DNA of 6,105 nucleotides, taken from Bacillota bacterium (GTDB lineage Bacteria > Bacillota > Bacilli > Lactobacillales > Streptococcaceae). The notes beneath the pieces are model-generated. The model saw only the letters and a list, made by a program, of their open reading frames with translations. It was not told the origin of the DNA and did not search any database. Both the position numbers and the translations under genes were made by a program. Position 1 is the first letter of the stretch. Each line of letters opens with the position of its first letter. The stretch lies in contig JAJXWC010000143.1 of the NCBI GenBank assembly GCA_021781855.1, positions 1 through 6,105 of the forward strand, in the 5' to 3' direction. Below, one piece after another: positions 1 to 4,320 of the stretch.

Positions 1-444
1 CAAAATCTCAGCTGAATTGCTCGCTGATTTCACTTTTTTGAAATAGTTCGCATCGCCAAGACGAGTCGCAAGCTCTGCCAAAATGTCCAAATGCGTGCTA
101 CCTGCTTCGCTTTCTGGAATCGCTAGCACAAACAGCGTATCCACTTGATTATTAGGGTCAAGTGAAAGATATTCGGCACTCGCAAGAGGCTTCGCCAACC
201 GAATCATAGCAAAAGTCGCCTTTTTGACCGTACTTGATTTACCATGCGGAATCGCAAGTCCATTTTCAAAGCCTGTTAAGCCTTCATTTTCACGGTCATA
301 GAGCGCCTGCTTATAATCCGCCGCACTGGCAACAACCGCTTCTTCAGCAAATTTCTGAGCCACAAACTCAAAAATTTCTTCCTTCGTCGTAAAAGCTTGA
401 TTAACAAAAATCAACTTCTCCGATGTTGCATGAGATAAGTCCAT
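1..444 (-). CDS. PTS sugar transporter, enzyme IIA domain of the fructose/mannitol type (partial, C-terminus off window)
   Basis: Phosphocarrier part of a sugar phosphotransferase system. In this family the IIA domain takes phosphate from HPr on a histidine and passes it to IIB during sugar uptake. I translated 148 codons from the ATG at 444, and the frame stays open to the window edge. The active-site signature is clear: ENEGLTGFENGLAIPHGKSS, with His67 as the likely phosphorylated residue. A second conserved histidine, His118, sits in STHLDILAELATRL. The visible part covers almost one whole IIA domain (about 145 residues), so the missing part is either a fused IIB-IIC region, as in FruA/MngA-like IIABC proteins, or just a stop. 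The start is set by GGAGG at 450-454, 5 bases before the ATG. It is divergent from an RpiR-type regulator at 740-1501, its probable controller. The substrate (fructose, mannitol, mannosylglycerate or another sugar) is not determinable here. Confidence 0.88.
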   Translation of the reverse strand, partial: MDLSHATSEKLIFVNQAFTTKEEIFEFVAQKFAEEAVVASAADYKQALYDRENEGLTGFENGLAIPHGKSSTVKKATFAMIRLAKPLASAEYLSLDPNNQVDTLFVLAIPESEAGSTHLDILAELATRLGDANYFKKVKSASNSAEIL

Positions 445-449
445 GAGAA

Positions 450-454
450 CCTCC
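450..454 (-). promoter_or_regulatory. Ribosome binding site of the PTS IIA gene
   Basis: GGAGG on the minus strand, 5 bases before the ATG at 444. This strong Shine-Dalgarno site fixes the start and contrasts with the divergent regulator gene, which has none. Confidence 0.85.
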
Positions 455-478
455 AATAAGATGTGAGTTTAGTCTAAA

Positions 479-506
479 ATACTATGCTTTGGTACTTAAA
501 ATTCAA
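479..506 (-). promoter_or_regulatory. Candidate promoter of the PTS IIA gene
   Basis: On the minus strand, TTGAAT (506-501) and TAGTAT (484-479) are separated by 16 bases. The -35 is good (TTGA match) and the -10 is moderate (4 of 6). Transcription would start near 472 and give a leader of about 28 bases containing the GGAGG site. A weak -10, without an extended TG, fits a promoter that depends on or responds to a regulator. This is pattern matching only; other AT-rich hexamers nearby could serve. Confidence 0.4.
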
Positions 507-601
507 GAAGAGCAGATATCAGATTTTTGTGAACTACTTTGAAGTGATAAAAATTCGTGATTTTACATGAAGCATAAGCCCAATTTATTTTCTTGCTTTA
601 G

Positions 602-643
602 TAAGATAAACTCAATTCATAAATTTTCTATGCTTTTATCTTA
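602..643. repeat. Spaced 9-bp perfect inverted repeat in the divergent control region
   Basis: TAAGATAAA (602-610) is repeated as its exact reverse complement TTTATCTTA (635-643). The arm centres are 33 bp apart, about three turns of B-DNA, so both arms face the same side of the helix. It lies between the PTS promoter and the cre-like sites. It could be a two-half-site operator for the RpiR-type regulator or another protein. The spacer is AT-rich and there is no U-tract, so it is not a convincing terminator. Confidence 0.4.
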
Positions 644-650
644 TCATGAA

Positions 651-664
651 TGAAAACGTTTTTT
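651..664 (+). promoter_or_regulatory. cre-like site 1 (CcpA binding candidate)
   Basis: TGAAAACGTTTTTT matches 12 of 14 positions of the lactococcal cre consensus WGWAARCGYTWWMA, including the central AACGTT core; the last two positions differ. CcpA with HPr-Ser-P represses or activates sugar genes at such sites when a preferred sugar is present. It lies upstream of both divergent genes, about 170 bp before the PTS promoter and 75 bp before the regulator promoter. Confidence 0.6.
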
Positions 665-682
665 TATCCAATTTCTGGATAA
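664..682. promoter_or_regulatory. Perfect 7-bp dyad, candidate operator of the RpiR-type regulator
   Basis: TTATCCA-ATTTC-TGGATAA is a perfect inverted repeat with 7-bp arms and a 5-bp spacer, 19 bp in all. Its arm centres are 12 bp apart, about one helical turn, a usual geometry for a dimeric helix-turn-helix protein. It sits exactly between the two cre-like sites and about 43 bp upstream of the regulator's -10. RpiR-family proteins commonly bind imperfect or perfect dyads near their own gene, which makes this the best operator candidate in the window. There is no direct proof. Confidence 0.5.
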
Positions 683-694
683 TGCTCCAAATGA

Positions 695-708
695 AGAAAA
701 CGCTTATT
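695..708 (+). promoter_or_regulatory. cre-like site 2 overlapping the -35 region of the regulator gene
   Basis: AGAAAACGCTTATT matches 12 of 14 positions of WGWAARCGYTWWMA, with an intact AACGCT core. It starts 44 bp after cre-like site 1, so the two lie on roughly the same helical face. It covers the place where the -35 of the rpiR promoter would be, so CcpA bound here should block that promoter. Confidence 0.6.
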
Positions 709-724
709 TTTTTGAAAAAAATTG

Positions 725-733
725 TGCTAAAAT
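725..733 (+). promoter_or_regulatory. Extended -10 promoter of the RpiR-type gene, 6 bases from its ATG
   Basis: TGCTAAAAT is an extended -10 (TGn plus 5 of 6 matches to TATAAT). No good -35 lies 16-18 bases upstream; the best is TTATTT at 704-709, and extended -10 promoters often do without one. With the usual 6-7 bases from -10 to start, the transcript would begin at the A of the ATG (740), giving a leaderless mRNA. Confidence 0.55.
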
Positions 734-739
734 TAAAAC

Positions 740-1501
740 ATGGGAATACTATTAAATAACTTTCAAAGTCAGATGAAAGAGCTAACCGACAGCGAATTAT
801 CCGCTTTTGTGGCACTTGACAACCGTCCAGAGCTTTTATTCTCTTCAAATTTGACCAGACTTTCAAATGAACTTTTGTCGTCCAATTCCACGCTTATCCG
901 ACTCACACAAAAACTCGGTTTCACTGGTTTTACAGAATTTCGCACTGAAATTAAAAAATTAATCGAACAGACTAGTTACAGCTCACAGCCTGACCTACTA
1001 GAGCGTTATCAATTTTTCTTCAACGACATTTTGCCTCAAATCAACCCCGACAAGCTGGAATATTTCGCTGATAAAATTTACAGCTCCAATAATGTATTCA
1101 TCATCGGACTTGGCTTAACCAAGCCCATCGCCGAGTATATGTCAAAATACCTCTACCAGCTTGACCGTGCCTCGATTTATGTCTATGAAAATCACATGCT
1201 GGACTTACTGCCCAACCTCCTACATCGGGGTGACCTTGTCATTTTCATTTCTGAAAGCGGTGAGACCAAAAGCCTGCTCTCCTGTGCTTCAAAAGCTGCT
1301 CAAAGCTCAGCGACACTTCTTTCTATCACCAATTCCCAACACAATACACTCAATCACACCACGCACATGAGCTTAACCTCTCGCATGCCCGAAAACCACT
1401 ATCACAATTATGATGTGACTTCCCGCGTTTTCCAGACCGCGATTATTGACCTTGTGCTTGATATTTATCTGAACAAATATTTAAAAACTCCTGCCGATTA
1501 A
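740..1501 (+). CDS. MurR/RpiR-family transcriptional regulator (HTH plus SIS domain)
   Basis: Probable sugar-phosphate-responsive regulator, 253 residues, a usual size for the family. Residues 1-75 form the RpiR-type helix-turn-helix: LTDSELSAFVAL is followed by STLIRLTQKLGFTGFTEFR (50-68), matching the family pattern of recognition helix then R-x-x-x-KLGF-x-GF-x-E. Residues about 105-235 form a SIS sugar-phosphate isomerase fold without the catalytic part. Its phosphosugar-binding segments are NVFIIGLGLTKPIAEYM (118-134) and IFISESGETKSLL (168-180). It is divergent from a PTS IIA gene, so it probably controls that uptake system; the effector is unknown. The ATG at 740 is the only possible start: an in-frame TAA lies at 734-736, and the N-terminus aligns with the family. 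No Shine-Dalgarno sequence precedes it. Its stop codon lies in the loop of the terminator at 1484-1512. Confidence 0.92.
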   Translation: MGILLNNFQSQMKELTDSELSAFVALDNRPELLFSSNLTRLSNELLSSNSTLIRLTQKLGFTGFTEFRTEIKKLIEQTSYSSQPDLLERYQFFFNDILPQINPDKLEYFADKIYSSNNVFIIGLGLTKPIAEYMSKYLYQLDRASIYVYENHMLDLLPNLLHRGDLVIFISESGETKSLLSCASKAAQSSATLLSITNSQHNTLNHTTHMSLTSRMPENHYHNYDVTSRVFQTAIIDLVLDIYLNKYLKTPAD

Positions 1502-1512
1502 GCAGGAGTTTT
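1484..1512. terminator. Shared bidirectional terminator of rpiR and the folD-xseAB operon
   Basis: AAAACTCCTGC (1484-1494) pairs perfectly with GCAGGAGTTTT (1502-1512), an 11-bp stem with a 7-base loop. On the minus strand it begins 5 bases after the xseB stop and is followed by TTTTTAAATATTT, a good U-tract. On the plus strand the hairpin overlaps the last codons of rpiR, with its TAA (1499-1501) inside the loop, and the T-run is only four long. It should stop the folD operon well and rpiR less well. Confidence 0.85.
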
Positions 1513-1516
1513 GCGA

Positions 1517-1759
1517 TTAATAATTCTTTTGCTCAGGCGAAAATTTGCTTTCACGTTCATCTTTTCCGACGATTTTGACTAGCGTTTCTTCCGCTTCATT
1601 CAACGTTTTTTTCAATTTTTCGGACAGGAGCATGCCTTTTTGAAACTCTGAGATGGCGTCTTCTAGTGCGACATCCCCTGACTCCAATTTTTTGACGATG
1701 GTCTCAAGTTCTGCGAGGTTTTCCTCGAATTTTTTTTCTTCTACTTTCTTAGTTGGCAA
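1517..1759 (-). CDS. xseB: Exodeoxyribonuclease VII small subunit
   Basis: Small subunit of exonuclease VII, the metal-independent single-strand DNA exonuclease that trims DNA from both ends into oligonucleotides. Several XseB copies bind the helical arm of one XseA. At 80 residues it has the normal family length. The hallmark is KKFEENLAELETIVKKLESG (9-28), followed by ALEDAISEFQKGMLLSEKLKKTL, predicted as a two-helix hairpin. The start codon is TTG at 1759: an in-frame TAG lies at 1769-1771, no ATG occurs before residue 43, and GGGG at 1766-1769 within GGTAGGGG is spaced 6 bases away. The gene overlaps the end of xseA by 11 bases, so the two subunits are probably translationally coupled. 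It is the last gene of the folD operon. Confidence 0.95.
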   Translation of the reverse strand: MPTKKVEEKKFEENLAELETIVKKLESGDVALEDAISEFQKGMLLSEKLKKTLNEAEETLVKIVGKDERESKFSPEQKNY

Positions 1760-3008
1760 TTTGTGCCCCTACCTTTCCGTCTGCGAGTTCAATCTCAATC
1801 TTGTCGCCGTTTTTTACATCTCGAACGCTTTTAACAATCTTGCCGCTTTGGCTTGTCACGACCGAAAAGCCACGCGCTTTTATCTTAGAAATATCCAGCA
1901 AAAGCAAGGACTGATAGAGCTGTTCCACGCGATTTTTTCGATTTTCGACAATCTTACTGTAAGCCGGCAGAATTTTCCCCGCAGACAGCTCATAATGATG
2001 CTTGCCCCTTTGCACCTTGTTTTCTGTCAGCACTGACAGCCGCTCAATCAATCGGTCAAGCTTTTGTAAATGCCCATCATAAAGCCGTTCGGGCTGTCTA
2101 AAGACCACCGAATTGGACAATTTTTCGACTTGTTCCCGTTTTTGCTTCATCAGATTGGACAGACGATTGGACAGACGATTTTCTTGCTCTGTTGTCCAGT
2201 TGAGCAGGTCAATTCTGGTATTTGGTGTTGCCAGTTCTGCTGCAGCCGTTGGCGTTGCCGCTCTCTTATCCGCTGCAAAATCCGCCAATGTCACGTCCGT
2301 TTCATGCCCTACTGACGAAATCACAGGCAAGTGACTTTCAAAAATTGCTCGCACGACGATTTCTTCATTGAAACACCACAAATCCTCAATCGAACCGCCA
2401 CCGCGCCCAATAATCAACGTATCAAAATCAGTTCTTTGATTGGCACGTTCAATATTTCGTGCGATTTCTTCTGCCGCACCCGCGCCTTGTACCTTTGTCG
2501 GATAAAGCACGATTTCACTCAGCGGAAATCGTCTGCTCACTGTCGTGATGATGTCCCGAATGACCGCACCAGACGGACTAGTTACGACCGCAATTTTTTT
2601 CGAAAACTGCGGAATTGCTTGCTTCCATTTGGCATCAAAAAGTCCTTCCGCCGTCAATTTTTTCTTGAGTTGCTCAAATTTGACCGCCAAAGCGCCCACA
2701 CCGTCAGGCACAAGCTGCTCAATATTGATGGAATAACTACCAGACGGTGCATAAAGCGAGATACGCCCGACCACGAGCACTTTCATGCCGTCCTCTAGCT
2801 TAAAATCAAGCTTCTTGAACTGCCCCGCCCACATCGTGGCTTGAATTACAGCCCCTTCATCTTTCAGCGCAAAATACTGATGACTCGGTCGCTGTCTGAA
2901 ATTTGAAACCTCCCCTGTCAAATAAACACGCTCCAAATACGGGTCACGGTCAAATTTGGCTTTGAGATACTTTGTTAAAGTTGATACCGTTAAATATTCT
3001 GTCATCAT
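1749..3008 (-). CDS. xseA: Exodeoxyribonuclease VII large subunit
   Basis: Catalytic subunit of exonuclease VII, acting on single-stranded DNA in repair and recombination in the cytoplasm. It has 419 residues, within or slightly below the family range. Domains: N-terminal OB fold (about 1-105, with TGEVSNFRQRPSHQYFALKD and VVGRISLYAPSGSYSI); catalytic domain (about 125-265, with VVTSPSGAVIRDI 141-153, IIGRGGGSIEDLWCFN 199-214 and SSVGHETDVTLADFAADKRA 231-250, whose His and Asp residues are the conserved active-site set); a long coiled-coil arm (about 265-370) that binds XseB; and a C-terminal clamp (IKARGFSVV, then KNGDKIEIEL). Two ATGs stand in tandem at 3008 and 3005. The GGGG at 3012-3015 is only 3 bases from the first and 6 from the second, so the second may be the true start. 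It begins directly after the TAA of the small membrane gene. Confidence 0.96.
   Translation of the reverse strand: MMTEYLTVSTLTKYLKAKFDRDPYLERVYLTGEVSNFRQRPSHQYFALKDEGAVIQATMWAGQFKKLDFKLEDGMKVLVVGRISLYAPSGSYSINIEQLVPDGVGALAVKFEQLKKKLTAEGLFDAKWKQAIPQFSKKIAVVTSPSGAVIRDIITTVSRRFPLSEIVLYPTKVQGAGAAEEIARNIERANQRTDFDTLIIGRGGGSIEDLWCFNEEIVVRAIFESHLPVISSVGHETDVTLADFAADKRAATPTAAAELATPNTRIDLLNWTTEQENRLSNRLSNLMKQKREQVEKLSNSVVFRQPERLYDGHLQKLDRLIERLSVLTENKVQRGKHHYELSAGKILPAYSKIVENRKNRVEQLYQSLLLLDISKIKARGFSVVTSQSGKIVKSVRDVKNGDKIEIELADGKVGAQIAN
2154..2180 (-). repeat. 12-bp tandem repeat inside xseA (NRLS-NRLS)
   Basis: GGACAGACGATT (plus-strand reading) occurs twice head to tail at 2157-2168 and 2169-2180, preceded by one more ATT. 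It encodes NRLS-NRLS at residues 277-284 of XseA, in the coiled-coil arm. The copies are identical in DNA as well as protein, which suggests a recent duplication or a slippage site. One unit is 12 bases, so a gain or loss stays in frame. Confidence 0.8.
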
Positions 3009-3209
3009 TTACCCCGCACTAAATAAAATAGCAACAAATAGCCAAAATGCAATCGGAAAAAATCCACCTACGCACAAAAGGACAATACCTACAATGCTCA
3101 CAGCTTTCACTTTTTTAACAGAGCCTAGAATAGTCAGCACAAGCCCGACAGCCAGTCCTATCACAGTACCTAGCTCAGTTGCGTGCATGACTATATCTAC
3201 TACACTCAT
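3009..3209 (-). CDS. Small membrane protein of unknown function (two predicted helices)
   Basis: I do not recognise the family. The product has 66 residues and is mostly hydrophobic. A first membrane helix spans about 13-31 (LGTVIGLAVGLVLTILGSV), a short basic turn KKVK lies at 32-35, and a second hydrophobic stretch runs about 36-63 with a FFPIAFW break near 50-56. There is no signal peptide cleavage motif and only one cysteine. With its turn basic, the positive-inside rule would place both ends outside. Its position argues for a real gene: its ATG overlaps the folD stop as ATGA (4 bases shared), and its TAA touches the xseA ATG with no gap. It should be translated by coupling to folD. No role in folate or exonuclease function can be inferred from the sequence. 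Confidence 0.75.
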   Translation of the reverse strand: MSVVDIVMHATELGTVIGLAVGLVLTILGSVKKVKAVSIVGIVLLCVGGFFPIAFWLFVAILFSAG

Positions 3210-4051
3210 ATCATCTGTTTCTCCGCTGCTTTCACAGTCTGTACCATCAGCATGGTTCGAGTCATCAGCCCAACTCCGCCAGGCACAGGCGTAATCAGAC
3301 TTGCCACATCTTTCACGTCATCAAAGTCCACATCGCCATGAAGTTTTCCTTCACTGTCGCGGTTCATCCCGACATCAATCACCACGGCACCTGCTTTCAC
3401 ATAGTCCCTAGTAATCATACGGTCGCGCCCAATCGCTGCCACTAAAATATCTGCTGTTTTACAAAGTTCAGCCAAATCTGGCGTTTTCGAATGCGCAATC
3501 GTAACCGTTGCATTTTTATCCATAAGCATTTGCGCCATCGGCTTACCCACGATATTCGAGCGCCCAATCACAACTGCTCGTTTTCCTTCAATCTCCACCT
3601 TGTACTCACGCAGCATTTCCATAACGCCAGCAGGTGTGGACGGAACCATTACTGGATTTCCTGCCCAGAGTTTTCCCATGTTCATCGGATGAAAACCATC
3701 CACATCTTTTTCAGGATGAATGGCAAGCAAAACTTTTTCCTCAGAAATGTGTCCTGGCAAAGGCAACTGCACCAAAATACCATGCCATTTTTCATCCTGA
3801 TTATACTGCTCAATCAGCGTTAACAGCTCAGACTCGCTTACCGTTTCGGGTAGTTTTACAACTTCTGATAAAATACCGATTTTTGCTGCATCACGCTCTT
3901 TTCCTCGGACATAAATCTGACTAGCTGGATTTTCACCAACCAAAATGACAACGAGCGCAGGAAAAATACCGCGTTCTTTTAATTTTTCTACTTTATCTTG
4001 AAGCTCAATCTGCATTTTCGCAGCGAGCGCTTTTCCATCTATTAGTTTCAT
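3206..4051 (-). CDS. folD: Bifunctional methylenetetrahydrofolate dehydrogenase / methenyltetrahydrofolate cyclohydrolase
   Basis: Cytoplasmic enzyme interconverting 5,10-methylene-THF, 5,10-methenyl-THF and 10-formyl-THF with NADP(H), feeding purine and formyl-methionine synthesis. It has 281 residues, the normal length. N-terminal catalytic domain: ASQIYVRGKERDA with Tyr47 and catalytic Lys51, QLPLPGH with Gln95, and DVDGFHPMN with Asp118; all four key residues match the spacing in E. coli FolD. C-terminal NAD(P)-binding domain: AVVIGRSNIVGKPMA (159-173), then AGAVVIDVGMNR. The PSTPAG motif (137-142) is the streptococcal form. One oddity: the nearly invariant PGGVGPMT reads PGGVGLMT here, with Leu262 encoded by CTG. 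The ATG at 4051 is the only sensible start, because a TAA lies in frame at 4076-4078. No Shine-Dalgarno site lies within 18 bases. It is first gene of the operon folD-orf66-xseA-xseB. Confidence 0.96.
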   Translation of the reverse strand: MKLIDGKALAAKMQIELQDKVEKLKERGIFPALVVILVGENPASQIYVRGKERDAAKIGILSEVVKLPETVSESELLTLIEQYNQDEKWHGILVQLPLPGHISEEKVLLAIHPEKDVDGFHPMNMGKLWAGNPVMVPSTPAGVMEMLREYKVEIEGKRAVVIGRSNIVGKPMAQMLMDKNATVTIAHSKTPDLAELCKTADILVAAIGRDRMITRDYVKAGAVVIDVGMNRDSEGKLHGDVDFDDVKDVASLITPVPGGVGLMTRTMLMVQTVKAAEKQMI

Positions 4052-4057
4052 AAAAAT

Positions 4058-4066
4058 ATTATAGCA
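4058..4066 (-). promoter_or_regulatory. Extended -10 promoter of folD, 6 bases from its ATG
   Basis: TGCTATAAT on the minus strand: a perfect TATAAT (4063-4058) with an extended TGC in front. Only ATTTTT separates it from the ATG at 4051. No -35-like hexamer lies at 16-18 bases. Transcription from this box would start at or beside the A of the ATG, giving a leaderless mRNA for the whole operon. The geometry is the same as for rpiR. Confidence 0.65.
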
Positions 4067-4100
4067 AAAATTCCTTTATCATGCTTTCCCACAAAATGGA

Positions 4101-4236
4101 AGTATCATTTCATCTCAGTAGTGCGTGCTATTTACACATTTCGTACTACGAAAGATGAGAGCGAAGCTCGTTACACGAACAAGTTCGTTGGTCACAGTCA
4201 CAAAGGGCTAGCGCACAAGGCGAAATGATTCTCACT
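4101..4236. repeat. Hairpin-rich element with imperfect terminal inverted repeats (MITE-like repeat or structured RNA)
   Basis: Non-coding. The ends pair: ATCATTTC (4104-4111) with GAAATGAT (4222-4229), flanked by AGT (4101-4103) and ACT (4234-4236). Inside, GTGC-GT-GCTA (4121-4130) pairs with TAGCGCAC (4209-4216) around a 2-base bulge. Within that lie three local hairpins: TTTCGTA-C-TACGAAA (4139-4153), GAGC-GAA-GCTC (4159-4169) and ACGAAC-AA-GTTCGT (4175-4188). A further pairing, CATCT/GTAGT (4111-4122) with ACTAC/AGATG (4145-4157), would exclude the first hairpin. GTCAC is repeated at 4191-4195 and 4197-4201. No ORF, tRNA or known riboswitch was recognised. It could be a dispersed intergenic repeat, a small RNA gene or a folD upstream control element. 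Confidence 0.5.
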
Positions 4237-4249
4237 ATGTTGCTAAAGT

Positions 4250-4258
4250 AATATAACA
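4250..4258 (-). promoter_or_regulatory. Possible extended -10 reading into the hairpin-rich element
   Basis: TGTTATATT on the minus strand resembles an extended -10 (TGn plus 5 of 6). A transcript from it would start near 4243, just before the terminal repeat at 4236, and run through the element towards folD. No -35 is visible. Such boxes are frequent in AT-rich DNA, so this is weak. Confidence 0.25.
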
Positions 4259-4284
4259 ACGAAGACAGCACATACTCGTTATGC

Positions 4285-4310
4285 AAAAAAAGATAGCAAA
4301 TTTGCTATCT
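4285..4310 (-). terminator. Rho-independent terminator of spx
   Basis: AGATAGCAAATTTGCTATCT (4291-4310) is a perfect 20-bp palindrome. Read on the minus strand it is followed at once by a run of T (4290-4285). It begins 10 bases after the spx stop codon. There is no T-run on the plus side, so it works in the minus direction. Confidence 0.9.
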
Positions 4311-4320
4311 CAGTCCTGTT

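Noticed and set aside
636..866. Minus-strand 76-codon frame across the rpiR start and control region
   Set aside because: It covers the promoter, cre-like sites and the conserved helix-turn-helix coding region of rpiR; its low-complexity Phe/Ile/Lys product reflects AT-rich DNA.
1653..2036. Plus-strand frame spanning the xseB-xseA junction
   Set aside because: Antisense to two well-supported genes and without a family signature.
2331..2798. 155-codon open frame on the plus strand, the longest opposite xseA
   Set aside because: It lies fully antisense to the conserved catalytic part of xseA, has no ribosome site, and its product is rich in Arg, Cys and His in a way typical of antisense frames.
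3491..3924. Two overlapping plus-strand frames opposite folD
   Set aside because: They are shadows of folD: no domain, no ribosome site, unusual composition.
4071..4077. AAAGGAA as the folD Shine-Dalgarno site
   Set aside because: 19 bases from the ATG, beyond normal spacing, and upstream of the -10 box.
4101..4243. Tetrahydrofolate riboswitch or T-box upstream of folD
   Set aside because: The hairpins do not resemble the recalled THF-riboswitch core or a T-box sequence, and the predicted folD promoter lies downstream of the element, so a normal folD mRNA would not contain it.
4291..4310. Perfect 20-bp palindrome read as an operator
   Set aside because: Its place 10 bases after the spx stop and the T-run that follows on the minus strand make a terminator the simpler reading.
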